A stretch of DNA of 64,000 nucleotides from Aquiflexum balticum DSM 16537 (GCF_900176595.1 NZ_LT838813.1:5102001-5166000); one strand, 5' to 3'; shown: positions 27,101-36,964, counted from the first letter of the stretch. The notes: generated from the letters alone by a model not told the origin. Program-made: numbers and translations.

Positions 27101-27609
27101 TCTTGGACGAAATAAGTTCAGGTCAACTAAAAGCTATGATCGTCAGGGCAGCGGACTTTTACGGCCCGGGAGCCAAACTGAGCTTCCTTAATGAATCGGT
27201 AATCAACCGCATGAAAACCGGAAAAACCGCCCAATGGCTCTATGCCGGAGACAAGAAACATTCCTTTACTTATATTCCTGATGCAGCCTATGCCACCGCA
27301 TTTTTAGCACAACAGAAAGATACCTGGAATCAAGTATGGCATTTGCCGACCTCCAAGGCATATCCCACAGGACAGGAAGTTGTAAAGATCCTCGCCAAAC
27401 ATCTTGGAGTTGAGCCGAAACTTCAGATTCTTGGCCCCTTTATGCTCAATTTGGTTTCTCTGTTTATCCCTGTTTTGAAAGAAATCAAGGAATTAAGGTA
27501 CCAATTGGATCAGGATTATTGCTTTGATTCCTCCAAGATTGAAAAGGCATTTGGGTTGAAGGCGATTGATTTGGAAGAGGGATTGAGAAAATGTTTGGAG
27601 AAAAAATAA
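27072..27609 (+). pseudogene. Truncated duplicate of the epimerase gene (3' half)
   Basis: Bases 27072-27593 match 25888-26409 without any gap. The encoded proteins differ at only a few sites (Thr/Lys, Ala/Thr, Ser/Gly, Val/Ile). A frame starting at 27097 could give 170 residues, but it lacks the Rossmann NAD-binding half and cannot be a functional epimerase. The toxin-antitoxin pair lies between the copies. Recent duplication is indicated by the near identity. Confidence 0.85.
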
Positions 27610-28070
27610 ACACCTATTCTTCTTCAATTTAAAATCAAAGGCATAAAAAAACTTCTCTCACAGAAATCACTGATGTCCACAGATGATACTTTTTAATCTC
27701 TGAGCAATAATTTTTGGGATAATTTTCCCGTATTAAAAAAACCCTGAATATATCCTGGTTTGCATTTTTGAGAATCAAAACCATTTCTAATTCCCATAAA
27801 GCATTTAATTATCAAATATTTACTATTAGTTTATTTTATAGCAATTTTTATGAATTATAAATTTTAATAAAAAAATAAAAAATATGGTTTAAAAATATTT
27901 TTATAATTTAAATATAATTAAAATAGTAAAATTTTATAATATACATCAAAAACAAAGATTTTTTTCACCTAAGTTTTATTTTTTTATTTTATTTAAAATA
28001 CGTTAATTTGTATTTGAATTACAGATTATTTGTACTGTAATTCCATTTATGAATACAATCACCCTAAATA
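27610..28070. other. AT-rich intergenic region upstream of the Gly-rich surface protein
   Basis: About 460 bases, very rich in A and T between 27780 and 28020, with no gene. A dispersed CAGAAATCACTGATG-type repeat occurs near 27660. No TAnnTTTG match with good spacing was found ahead of 28071; the AT-rich block may hold upstream activating sequence. Confidence 0.4.
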
Positions 28071-30269
28071 ATGAAGAAGTCTTACATTCTGTTTATCATT
28101 TCAGTCTCAGTTTTAATCCTGTTTAAAGCTTCAATTTTTATCGAGGTAGCCAACGCTCAATGTGATCCAATTGGTCCCATAACCACTACTGGAAGTGGTG
28201 AATTTATAGTTCCTGATGGTGTAACTTCAATCACCGTAGAAGTATGGGGTGCAGGAGGAAGAGGTGGGTCAAGGACAGCGGGATCAAATGCATACGGCGG
28301 TGGCGGAGGCGGTGCTTATTCCCAAAGTACTTTTTCGGTGACTTCAGGACAAAGTTTTAATTACAGTGTTGGAGCAGGAAGCAATACGACTGCAGCCGGT
28401 GGAGATACCTGGTTTGGCTCTTCCACAACCCTAATGGCAAAAGGTGGGGAATCAGTACCTAATAATGCTGCAGCCGGCGCATTGGGTGGGGATGCTTCTT
28501 TAGGATTTGGAGATATTAGATTTAGCGGCGGCGATGGTGCGAATAGAGTCAATGGAACTACTGCAGGAGGCGGTGGGTCTTCTGCCTCTAATCTAGGTGA
28601 TGGAGTAAATGCAACTTCAAATACAGGTGCTACGGCACCAAATGGAGGTGGAAATGGAGGTAATGGAAGATCAGGAAGTTCAGGAAATGGACTTTCTGGG
28701 CTAAGTCCAGGAGGAGGCGGTGGTGGAGCTCTTAGGTCAGGTGGTGGAAATCGTAACGGCGGCACCGGCGGTAACGGACAAATAATTATTTCATATTCCT
28801 GCCCATGCTTTACCGTTTTGGATAATGGAAGCCTATCCGGAGTGACTATAATACAATTTAATGGAAATTGTACATGGGAGGCCCCTGAAGGTCTTTTGGA
28901 CTTTGAGGTTTTGGTGGTCGCTGGTGGCGGGGGCGGTGGATTTGGCAATGGCGGTGGTGGCGGTGGTGGTGGCATTGTTCACGCCAGAGTCAATGTCGAG
29001 GACCGATTGGTAGAAGGATTACCTGCCGGCACCAACTTCGAAGTTTTGATTGGAAATGGAGGTTTGGGTTCTACAAACGCGGAAGATCAAGGCCAAGATG
29101 GTGGAGACAGTACTTTTGACCCGGGTGGATTATATGAAATCATTGCCGGCGGTGGCGGTGGCGGTGGTTCGGAAGATGAAGGTGACGGTAGAAACGGACG
29201 GACTTCTATATTCAATTCAACGACAGTTGGATTTAGCTCTTTGTTGTTGAGAGGTGGGTCAGGAGGCGGTGGTGCAGATGACGAAGATGGAGGGAATGGG
29301 CAAAGCAATGGTGGAAATGGTGGGGATTCTGAAGAGGAAGAATCAGGTGGCGGTGGCGGCGGTGCTTCCGGAAATGGTCAGGATTCGGACGATGAAGATG
29401 GTGGAAATGGAGGCGCAGGTTTACAGTTTTCCAGTTTTGATATTTTATTAAATAGGTTTTTCGCTGCGGGCGGTGGCGGCGGAGGTGAAGATGACCTCGG
29501 AAATGGTGGAAGTGGTGGAAGCGGCGGTGCCGGAGGAGAGGGAGAAGACGATGAACCTTTATTAGAAAGAATTGGAAGAAATGCAAGCACACCTGGTTCA
29601 GGAGGAGGCGGTGGTGCTGAAGAAGCAAGAGGTGGCAACGGTGCCAGGGGTATAGTCTTTATAGGATTTTCAAATGCAAAAATTTTACCTGTGGAATATG
29701 CTTCACTAGGTGCTGAGTTCATTGCTGAAGAAAGAAAAACTGAATTGACATGGGCGACCGCTATGGAAAGAGAGAATTCTCATTTTGAAGTACAAAGATC
29801 AACAGATGGGCTGAAAACCTGGGAGGTGATAGGAAATATTGATGGAATGGGTTGGTCTGATGCTCCTGTAGATTATAAGTTTGAGGATTTAAGCCCTAGC
29901 ATTTCGGGAGGAACGATTTATTACCGTCTGAATCAGGTCAATTTTGATGGAACCTCAAGCCTCAGCAAAGTACTATCAGTAAGAGTTTCCGGAGTTCAAT
30001 TTACAGAAGGCGTGTGGAGAGCCTATCCAAATCCTACAAATGGTGAGCAATTACGTGTCAATTTACTTGACAGATCACAATACAATCAGGAAGTAATTAC
30101 TTTCAGAATTATACACCCAACTTCTATTTCAAAAGAGTTTTCTGTAGAAACAGAAAATGAAATGAATGAGGCTGTTGCTATGATGGTAGGAAACATTCCT
30201 TCGGGAGTTTTTGTGATTGAAGTTAGATGGGGCCAAAAAATCGAACATATTAAAGTTCTTAAAAAGTAA
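28071..30269 (+). CDS. Secreted Gly-rich surface protein with type IX sorting domain
   Basis: The 732-residue protein has a signal peptide (hydrophobic 6-25, cleavage after VANA) and two Gly-rich domains at about 40-240 and 260-530. Each begins with a beta-strand motif (ITVEVWGAGG and FEVLVVAGGGGGG). The second has Asp/Glu clusters (DDEDGGNG, DSEEEESGGGGGG) that could bind calcium. After a fibronectin-like stretch (ELTWATAMERENSHFEVQRS) comes a C-terminal sorting domain, VWRAYPNPTNGEQL... to ...IEHIKVLKK. Export by the type IX machinery and attachment at the cell surface follow. High-GC antisense frames over the Gly repeats are artefacts. Confidence 0.88.
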   Translation: MKKSYILFIISVSVLILFKASIFIEVANAQCDPIGPITTTGSGEFIVPDGVTSITVEVWGAGGRGGSRTAGSNAYGGGGGGAYSQSTFSVTSGQSFNYSVGAGSNTTAAGGDTWFGSSTTLMAKGGESVPNNAAAGALGGDASLGFGDIRFSGGDGANRVNGTTAGGGGSSASNLGDGVNATSNTGATAPNGGGNGGNGRSGSSGNGLSGLSPGGGGGGALRSGGGNRNGGTGGNGQIIISYSCPCFTVLDNGSLSGVTIIQFNGNCTWEAPEGLLDFEVLVVAGGGGGGFGNGGGGGGGGIVHARVNVEDRLVEGLPAGTNFEVLIGNGGLGSTNAEDQGQDGGDSTFDPGGLYEIIAGGGGGGGSEDEGDGRNGRTSIFNSTTVGFSSLLLRGGSGGGGADDEDGGNGQSNGGNGGDSEEEESGGGGGGASGNGQDSDDEDGGNGGAGLQFSSFDILLNRFFAAGGGGGGEDDLGNGGSGGSGGAGGEGEDDEPLLERIGRNASTPGSGGGGGAEEARGGNGARGIVFIGFSNAKILPVEYASLGAEFIAEERKTELTWATAMERENSHFEVQRSTDGLKTWEVIGNIDGMGWSDAPVDYKFEDLSPSISGGTIYYRLNQVNFDGTSSLSKVLSVRVSGVQFTEGVWRAYPNPTNGEQLRVNLLDRSQYNQEVITFRIIHPTSISKEFSVETENEMNEAVAMMVGNIPSGVFVIEVRWGQKIEHIKVLKK

Positions 30270-30527
30270 TCAAATCCCGATAGGGAAAAATCCCTTAAAG
30301 ATCCCAAACTCCAAGAGGATTTGTTTATGAAGCTTGGAAATTTCGGGATTAATTATTTCAATTTTATCACAGGTTGAAATAAAAAAATGAATAATAAGGT
30401 GCTGGAATTCCATATCGCATTCTTTTTGGGTTTCCAATTTCACCAATAAACTCATCAAATATTTGGTCGAGTGCAAACATTTCTAATTCCTTATTCTTTG
30501 CTGCCAAAATCCCTAGTCTTAAACTAT

Positions 30528-30803
30528 TTATCCTACAATGTCCCTGAAAAATTCTATAGGCTTGTATCCAGGCAATACTTGTAAAGCAAACTTATAGTCT
30601 TATGTATTTCTGGTGAGGAAATAGTCAGCTCCTGAATGGAGGGCAGTATAATATTGTAGAGCATCCTCTTTGTCCTTGAATTTGGATTTTAAAGCTTCCA
30701 TCATGACGGACTTTCCTCCATTTTTCACATATTGAAACAGATTAGACAAAACGATCAGGCATCCAATTTTAATAGGGGTTTTCCCAGGGCAAGAAACTAA
30801 CCA
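30528..30803 (-). pseudogene. Degraded PIN-domain (VapC-like) gene remnant
   Basis: On the minus strand a frame reads ...LKSKFKDKEDALQYYTALH then GADYFLTRNT, an in-frame TAA at 30600-30602, then DYKFALQVLPGYKPIEFF and a stop at 30528. The order KDxEDALQYY...LTRN.KDFK...LP..EFF is the C-terminal half of PIN-domain RNases. The N-terminal half with the first catalytic Asp is absent. No antitoxin partner was seen. The region 30270-30527 downstream holds no credible gene. Confidence 0.55.
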
Positions 30804-30812
30804 TTATTGGCT

Positions 30813-31490
30813 TTAATCCTCGTCAGTTTCCTCTGGCTTTTCATAATTTCCTTCAAATTCCTCTGCTATCAAATCATCTTCGCTCAACCAATATTCAGAG
30901 GTCAGAATTTTAAAATTCTGACCATCATTCGATGTTAAATCCCATAGAATATCTTCCGCTTCCGGAAAAGGAGTTGCGCCTGTCATCTTATCCCCAAACA
31001 ACCTTTTGATCAGATTGCTGTCCGAAAGTCCTTCACTCAATAATTTGAGCGTGACTTCCTTCGTCAACTCAATATCCTCATCTTTTCCAAGAGGGGTAAT
31101 TGTACACTCAAACTGACTGGCTTTAGTGTTTGGGAATTTGCCATTAAAGGCTTTATACAATAGTTGGTTGATGTGAAAAAGTGTACCATGAAGATTGATC
31201 TCAGGGTACTCTTCAGCTATTTTATCCAGCAACATGTCGTTCGAAATCTGTTCTATCTGCCCTTTGTTCAAATCATCACTCAACTTATATTCCAAAACAA
31301 TGGCAGCAGCCTCATTGGGTTCAAAATCGGTAATGGCCATCATCAACAATTCTCTCAAAGAATCTTCATCCGAACTTTCAGCATCAGGAAACCCAAATAG
31401 ACTCAATAATTCAATATAATCCGCTGTTGACCAATAATCTGAAACCTCATCTAAAGTTTTGAATGAATTGATTTTTATTTGAAATTTCAT
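30813..31490 (-). CDS. Hypothetical acidic protein
   Basis: The 225-residue product is strongly acidic with no signal peptide or membrane helix, so it is probably cytoplasmic. Its text (for example DYWSTADYIELLSLFGFPDA and EAEDILWDLTSNDGQNF) matches no family recognised here. The frame is long, starts with ATG and has normal codon use, so it is real. It stands alone between a PIN remnant and the amidohydrolase gene. Confidence 0.7.
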   Translation of the reverse strand: MKFQIKINSFKTLDEVSDYWSTADYIELLSLFGFPDAESSDEDSLRELLMMAITDFEPNEAAAIVLEYKLSDDLNKGQIEQISNDMLLDKIAEEYPEINLHGTLFHINQLLYKAFNGKFPNTKASQFECTITPLGKDEDIELTKEVTLKLLSEGLSDSNLIKRLFGDKMTGATPFPEAEDILWDLTSNDGQNFKILTSEYWLSEDDLIAEEFEGNYEKPEETDED

Positions 31491-31706
31491 GTTTTCCTTA
31501 AATTTTATTCAAGTTAGTAAGTTAAGTTGATCATGTAAAAGATAAATACAGATATATAGGTAATGTCATGATGAGCAACCAAAGAAAATCGAGAGTGAGA
31601 TCATCAGCATAATCTTTACTTGGATGCGTATTACATCCTGTTTACAGGAGTGGTTTTGCTACTTCTGATTATATCTCCTAGTTTTGGAAGAGAACACTAT
31701 ATTATT

Positions 31707-33413
31707 ATGAAAAACATATACGTCATCGGACTTCTTGGATTACTCCTCTTTTCCTGTAACTCAGGCCCGAAAAATCCTGCGGATCAGGTTTATATCAATG
31801 GGATAGTATATACTGTAGATGAAGCCAATCCCACAACCGAAGCCGTTGCCGTCAAAGACGGGCTGATTCTGGCAGTGGGGACTACTGAAGAAATCCAGGC
31901 TTTTGTTGGCAATAATACCCAAACTATAGACTTACAGGGCAAAACCATGACCCCGGGTTTTATAGAATCCCATGCCCATTTGATGGGAATTGGCTATAAT
32001 AAATTGGACATCGATTTGATGTATGTACAAACTTATGACGAACTGATAGAAAAAGTGGCAGAGGCTGCTGCTAAAGCTGAACCTGGTGAATGGATAACAG
32101 GCAGGGGCTGGCATCAGGATAAATGGTTGAAAATGCCGGATAATGCCATAAAAGGTTTCCAGACCCATGAACAGCTCAGTGCTGTAACTCCAAATAATCC
32201 GGTTTTTCTAGCCCATGCTTCAGGACATGCCTCTTTTGTCAATCAAAAGGCAATGGAAATGGCGGGAATTACGCCATTGGGAAATGAAAATCCCAGGCAG
32301 GAAGTCGAAGGCGGTGAAGTGTTAAGAGATGAATTGGGGAATCCTACCGGGGTATTGGTGGAAACGGCATCAGGACTGGTAAGGAAACTGATTCCGGAAG
32401 ATACACCAGAAAGAAGAGAAAAGGCTTTGGAATTGGCTTTGAAGGAATTGGCAGAAAAAGGTATTACCTCCTTTCATGACGCAGGAAGCGGACAGAACTT
32501 CATTGATCTTTTGGAACACTTTAAGGAAGAAAACCGTCTCACAGCAAGACTGTATGTCATGCTCTCCAGCCGTCAGCCTGAGCTGATACAAGAATGGTAT
32601 AAAAAAGGACCTCATATAGACCCGGACCATATGGTTACTGTCCGATCCATTAAACTCAATATGGATGGTGCTTTGGGACCTTGGGGTGCTTGGCTACTAG
32701 AAGATTATGAAGACAAGCCTGGACATACGGGACATGAAACTATGCCTATTTCACTGGTATCCGAAGTATCAGAAAAGGGCTTGCAATTGGGATTTCAGGT
32801 TTGTGCGCATGCTATTGGGGACAGAACCAATCGGGAAGTATTAGACAGATATGAAGCTGCCTTTTCCAAATTTCCGGAAATCAACGACCATCGCTTCCGA
32901 ATCGAGCACGCTCAGCACCTTCATCCGGACGATATTGCCAGATTTGGGGAATTGGGAGTCATAGCAGCCATTCAGGCCATTCATCTGAGTTCAGATAGGC
33001 CATGGGCCATAGGACGCTTGGGTGCCAAGCGGATTAAGGATGGGGCATATGTTTGGCAAAAACTACTTCAGTCAGGAGCAACCATTTCCAATGGAACTGA
33101 TGCACCCGTGGAACCTTTGGATCCTATCCCCTCTTTCTATGCCTCTGTAACCCGTAAAACCCTTAAAATGCTTCCTGAAGGAGGATATGAACCAGATCAA
33201 AAAATGACCCGTGAGCAGGCATTAAAATCTTATACCCTGGATGGTGCATTTGCGGAATTTGAGGAGAATTTCAAAGGCTCCATTGAGGTTGGAAAAGCAG
33301 CCGACTTCACCGTTTTTGACAAAAATATCATGGAAGTCCCCGAAGATGAAATCCTCAGTACCAAAGTTAAAATGACTGTGTTAGGGGGAAAGGTTGTATA
33401 TCAGGGAGATTGA
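31707..33413 (+). CDS. YtcJ-like metal-dependent amidohydrolase lipoprotein
   Basis: The start at 31707 gives a lipoprotein signal (MKNIYVIGLLGLLLFSC); 29 extra in-frame codons upstream only add a second hydrophobic run. The 568-residue enzyme shows the amidohydrolase landmarks: ESHAHLMGIG (HxH), CAHAIGDRTNREVLD, RIEHAQHLHP and NGTDAPVEPLDP (catalytic Asp). It belongs to the YtcJ/NfdA group, which hydrolyses N-acyl or N-formyl amides; the substrate here is unknown. It should be anchored facing the periplasm. Confidence 0.9.
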   Translation: MKNIYVIGLLGLLLFSCNSGPKNPADQVYINGIVYTVDEANPTTEAVAVKDGLILAVGTTEEIQAFVGNNTQTIDLQGKTMTPGFIESHAHLMGIGYNKLDIDLMYVQTYDELIEKVAEAAAKAEPGEWITGRGWHQDKWLKMPDNAIKGFQTHEQLSAVTPNNPVFLAHASGHASFVNQKAMEMAGITPLGNENPRQEVEGGEVLRDELGNPTGVLVETASGLVRKLIPEDTPERREKALELALKELAEKGITSFHDAGSGQNFIDLLEHFKEENRLTARLYVMLSSRQPELIQEWYKKGPHIDPDHMVTVRSIKLNMDGALGPWGAWLLEDYEDKPGHTGHETMPISLVSEVSEKGLQLGFQVCAHAIGDRTNREVLDRYEAAFSKFPEINDHRFRIEHAQHLHPDDIARFGELGVIAAIQAIHLSSDRPWAIGRLGAKRIKDGAYVWQKLLQSGATISNGTDAPVEPLDPIPSFYASVTRKTLKMLPEGGYEPDQKMTREQALKSYTLDGAFAEFEENFKGSIEVGKAADFTVFDKNIMEVPEDEILSTKVKMTVLGGKVVYQGD

Positions 33414-34002
33414 TAGAGGTTGGGAGTATTCGGATTTAAAGAACTTGGCCGTGGCGGATTGGAAAATTGGAAGATTAAAATAGTATTTCCGCTATTCCAT
33501 TCTCAAAGAGACATGAAAGATTGCAATACTGATCGATTTATTTAGTCGGTAAAGGGGAAATCAATTATTTGGCAATTAAAGTTGGCTACCAATAGTCAAC
33601 TTTCATTTTTATGTCAATTCCTGTTTGTTGGATTTGGTTTCCAAACAGATTCAATGAATTCCTATCCAATGTTTTAACGTGGTAGGGCTCAACTTTAAGA
33701 ACAATCAATCTCCTTAGTTTAATCGAATGTAAAAAGGCAAAAGAAAACAAACCATTTTTTCCAGAATCAAAACATTTTGGACCAATTCCTTTCTATTATC
33801 TTCCTTAAGCATCAAATCAAAAAAATGCATTTTTCCTCCGGAGTTTTTGGAAATAATAGAACTAAGTTTTTATTATTAATATAATATTAAATATAATTAT
33901 ACTTATATTTAGTATCTTCTAAAGCCATTTCAATATGGCAATCTAGTTTTAACCCTTATTCAGTATAAAATCAGAATTTCTTGACAATTTAATTTCACCA
34001 AG
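33414..34002. other. Long AT-rich intergenic region
   Basis: About 590 bases without a credible gene. Only very short frames occur. The last 150 bases (33850-34000) are extremely AT-rich. A TTG at 33981 and TAATTTC near 33989 are too close to be a standard promoter. No clear terminator was seen. Confidence 0.4.
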
Positions 34003-35415
34003 ATGAAAAAGCTGTATTATTACCAAATCCTGATCCTACCTTTGTTCTCTGTTCTTCTAGGCTGTAGAGCTAACCTATTGATGTTGGAAGACATGTTGCC
34101 AAGTGCCAAACAACAGGATTTTGATGTTTCATTTCATCAACCATCCTTACTTGACTTTGAAGTCAATTTCAATTTGACCTATGAAATTTCCAATCCCTAT
34201 AAAAAAGACCTTCCCATTCCTCGTCATGCAATGGGAATTTTTGTTGATGGAAAAGATATAGAAATGTCTTGGGATCATAATGAGGTAAGTGTTCCTGCAA
34301 AATCATCTTTAATCCTGAAGTATCCTTTTACCCTCAATTCAAATCAAATTAAAAATTTATTGGGAAAGGATAATAAAATCACTTTTAAGACTAACATTGA
34401 GCTTGATCTTACTGATTATACTGATATGTTACCGAATTTTCAACTTGCTGTCACTGAGGATTTTGACATTGAGTCATCAAAGATGAATCCATTCATCAAT
34501 AACTTATTAGAAAAACGTATAGGCAAATTCAATTTTTCATACGAACACAGTACCCAAGTAAAACTCCCCAAACCTCCGAAAATCTCCAAATCCGTTGAGC
34601 CTATTGAAATAAAGCTATTAGGTGTTGGTAATAGTCTAATCAATCCCAATGCGATAAAAAATGCCATGCTTCCATTCGGAGATTTGCTGATAACCGGGGA
34701 GTTGGATGGTTTAAAAGATCCATTTATAGATAAGGTCGTTGGATTGACGGTCAAAGTCCCCGACCCTCTTCCGCTTAAATGGGACAATACCAAAGACGTG
34801 AAACTTGAAAACTTCATGTTGGATCTATTAAGAAACTTTGATACTGGGATTGATGATAAATGGGAAAACACAAAAACACTTTTGTACCGCGACCAATCAT
34901 TTCCTGTCACCACCTATTTTGTAGATAATTTTCTTCAAGGGAAAATAGACAACTACGCCTCAAATAAATGGGATGCCTTTCAGGTTGCCTATGAAGAATT
35001 CAAAACAACAGTTTTCCCAACCCAGATACCAGGTCCACAAACCCGTGGATTTGAAATCTATATTCCATTCATCTTCAAAAATCAAAATGAATTCCCTATA
35101 AGTATTCCCATATTCCGATCCAGTGTAATCATGAGTGGTGGTAATCCATTTTCCATGTATATCAAACCTAAAAGTATGGGCGAAATTGCACTTGGGGAAG
35201 TCCCCTCTAACCAAACCCAAATCGCTGGCAATTCAGAGGAAACCATGTATGTAGTCTTTTCATTTGACATGAAAGCTTTCAATCACGGAATTTACAGTCT
35301 GTTTATGAAAAATCAGTTTGAACCTAATTTAGGCGGTGTCATGTCCTATGACTTTGGCTATGGCCCATTATATATAGGATATGATTTAAATAAAATGTCA
35401 TTGGATTATAAGTAA
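34003..35415 (+). CDS. LEA14/WHy-like domain lipoprotein
   Basis: The 470-residue protein has a lipoprotein signal ending VLLGC (Cys about 21). Two stretches resemble the LEA14/WHy beta-sandwich: about 40-150, FNLTYEISNPYKKDLPIP with AMGIFVDGKDI, and about 340-460, IPFIFKNQNEFPISIP with FRSSVIMSGG. Such domains occur in desiccation-related and outer-envelope lipoproteins of unknown biochemical role. It precedes a DUF1801/AHSA1 gene pair by 28 bases and may be cotranscribed with it. Confidence 0.72.
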   Translation: MKKLYYYQILILPLFSVLLGCRANLLMLEDMLPSAKQQDFDVSFHQPSLLDFEVNFNLTYEISNPYKKDLPIPRHAMGIFVDGKDIEMSWDHNEVSVPAKSSLILKYPFTLNSNQIKNLLGKDNKITFKTNIELDLTDYTDMLPNFQLAVTEDFDIESSKMNPFINNLLEKRIGKFNFSYEHSTQVKLPKPPKISKSVEPIEIKLLGVGNSLINPNAIKNAMLPFGDLLITGELDGLKDPFIDKVVGLTVKVPDPLPLKWDNTKDVKLENFMLDLLRNFDTGIDDKWENTKTLLYRDQSFPVTTYFVDNFLQGKIDNYASNKWDAFQVAYEEFKTTVFPTQIPGPQTRGFEIYIPFIFKNQNEFPISIPIFRSSVIMSGGNPFSMYIKPKSMGEIALGEVPSNQTQIAGNSEETMYVVFSFDMKAFNHGIYSLFMKNQFEPNLGGVMSYDFGYGPLYIGYDLNKMSLDYK

Positions 35416-35443
35416 GGTAATTTCCTGATTCCTAAATTTACCT

Positions 35444-35818
35444 ATGAAAATATACACATATGAATCTATAGATGATTACATTAAAGCTTTCCCAAATGAT
35501 ATTCAGATAATTTTGAAAGAAATCAGGAAAACTGTCAGAGAAGCTGCCCCTGAGGCTACAGAATCCATCAACTATGGTATCCCTACATTCAAGTTCGCAG
35601 GGAATTTGGTCCATTTCGCAGCTTACAAAAACCATATTGGTTTTTATCCCGCACCATCAGGAATGGAAGAGTTTAAAAAGGAGGTTGCAACTTATAAGAC
35701 AGGAAAGGGTACCATGCAGTTTCCTTTGGATAAACCGATTCCTTATGCATTGATTTCAGCAATGGTGCAATTCAGAGTAAAGGAAAATAAGGAAAAAAGC
35801 TCCAAAAAACGAAAATGA
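35444..35818 (+). CDS. DUF1801 (YdhG-like) protein
   Basis: The 124-residue protein shows the DUF1801 text in full: IRKTVREAAPEATESINYGIP, FAAYKNHIGFYP, and FPLDKPIPYALISAMVQFR near the end, with a Lys-rich tail. Members have a frataxin-like fold in cytoplasmic proteins often annotated as iron chaperones. Its stop overlaps the start of the next gene (ATGA at 35815), so the two are coupled. Confidence 0.85.
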   Translation: MKIYTYESIDDYIKAFPNDIQIILKEIRKTVREAAPEATESINYGIPTFKFAGNLVHFAAYKNHIGFYPAPSGMEEFKKEVATYKTGKGTMQFPLDKPIPYALISAMVQFRVKENKEKSSKKRK

Positions 35819-36267
35819 AAAAACTCCGGATCAATACTGCCCTACAAATCCAAAAGCCTGTTCCGGAAGTTTACAATGCCATTGTTGATCCAACAAAAAT
35901 GAGCGTTTATTTTATTTCCAAAAGTACAGGTCCCATGGAAGAAGGGGAAACAGTTTGGTGGGAATTCCCTGAATTTGATGAATCATCACCGGTCAGGGTA
36001 GGTAAAACAAAACCCAATGAATTGATCACTTTCAAATGGGATATTGGAGATAAAGAAATGACAGTTGAAATCAACCTCATTCCACAAAAAGATGGTTCCA
36101 CTTTGGTAAGAATTACTGAAGGCGAAATGGATAATGATGAAGCAGGCATCAATTGGCTTAAAGGAAATACTGAAGGTTGGGCCAATTTCCTTGCCTGTTT
36201 GAAAGCTTATTTGGAATATGGGATTAATCTGAGAAAAGGAGGATTTGATTTTATGAGAAAGGTCTGA
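35815..36267 (+). CDS. SRPBCC/AHSA1-family protein
   Basis: The 150-residue protein has the START-like pattern of AHSA1 proteins: N-terminal strand IQKPVPEVYNAIVDPTKM, central VWWEFPEFDES and ELITFKWD, and C-terminal helix ACLKAYLEYGINLRKGGFDF. The fold makes a hydrophobic ligand pocket. DUF1801 and AHSA1 genes often occur together in Bacteroidota, and here they overlap by four bases. Specific function is unknown. Confidence 0.85.
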   Translation: MKKLRINTALQIQKPVPEVYNAIVDPTKMSVYFISKSTGPMEEGETVWWEFPEFDESSPVRVGKTKPNELITFKWDIGDKEMTVEINLIPQKDGSTLVRITEGEMDNDEAGINWLKGNTEGWANFLACLKAYLEYGINLRKGGFDFMRKV

Positions 36268-36350
36268 CTTTATTCATCACTTATACCCTGCTTTCCTGTA
36301 GTTTATATGGCAGGTTTCAACTTGGGCCAATAATTTCATCAAAAAAAATC

Positions 36351-36617
36351 ATGAGAAAGCAGAAAATATTAGACCAGTCAAAAAGTTTTACCAGACTGAT
36401 TTATATGGCTATGGTTTTAATTGCAATCCTGAGTCTGATTTTTTTAAAGGACTTATCCAATGCAACTATAACTTTTGCCCTTGCATTGGCCTTTGATCCA
36501 TTTGACCAAAGCCAAGAATGGAAAAAACGTCCTATTTGGCAAAGAATATGGTTAGGCGTGCATTTATTGATTGCTGTAGGAATGCTGGGATTGTTGCTTT
36601 CAGGTTGGGAATTCTGA
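36351..36617 (+). CDS. Small two-helix membrane protein
   Basis: The 88-residue protein has two hydrophobic helices (about 17-35 and 68-85) joined by a loop with FDPFDQSQEWKKRPIWQRIW. The loop rich in Trp and Lys suggests a cytoplasmic or interface segment. The family was not recognised, but the frame is well formed with an ATG. Confidence 0.6.
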   Translation: MRKQKILDQSKSFTRLIYMAMVLIAILSLIFLKDLSNATITFALALAFDPFDQSQEWKKRPIWQRIWLGVHLLIAVGMLGLLLSGWEF

Positions 36618-36930
36618 TTTGGGAGCTCCATTTTTCGATCAACCATAACTTTTCAATTTCCCAATCTAAAAATCCACTGCATAAACCTGTAAATTGAAAG
36701 TTAAAATACCAATCTTTCATCTCAGAGCCTGAACAGAGATCAAACAAACCATTTCTAGGCTTCCAATTACTGATTCTTAATGCCTACCTTAAAGCCCCAA
36801 ATCTGAGATTGCCACGTCGCAATTGGGATAAGACAAAAAGAAAGGCATTGTGAAGTGCTCCTCGCAATGACGCGAAAGTCTAATTACTTCTCGTCTCGCT
36901 TCTCGTCTCTCGCATCTAACCTCCACCTCA
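36618..36930. repeat. Intergenic dispersed repeats
   Basis: An inverted arrangement GAGATTGCCACGTCG (about 36807) ... GCTCCTCGCAATGACGC (about 36859) is the type of dispersed repeat widely found between Bacteroidota genes. A CT-rich word tract (TCTCGTCTCG...) follows at about 36890-36920. No gene. Confidence 0.5.
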
Positions 36931-36960
36931 TTGCTTCTTACCTCTTTAAACCTACCTTTG
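36931..36960 (+). promoter_or_regulatory. Consensus promoter of the dbpA-like gene
   Basis: TTG (36931-36933), exactly 19 bp, then TACCTTTG (36953-36960) match the Bacteroidota consensus perfectly. The ATG follows after only four bases (36965), so transcription should start at or next to the start codon, giving a leaderless mRNA. Confidence 0.75.
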
Positions 36961-36964
36961 CTGG

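Noticed and set aside
28361-29722. Long Pro/His-rich open frames on the minus strand over the Gly-rich gene
   Set aside because: They are the complement of GGN codon runs, with poly-Pro or His/Arg text and no domains; the plus-strand gene has a signal peptide and sorting domain.
30367-30480. Frame reading MFALDQIFDEFIGEIG on the minus strand after the PIN remnant
   Set aside because: It looks protein-like for about 37 residues but has no recognised family; its upstream continuation overlaps the PIN remnant in another frame. Chance could not be excluded.
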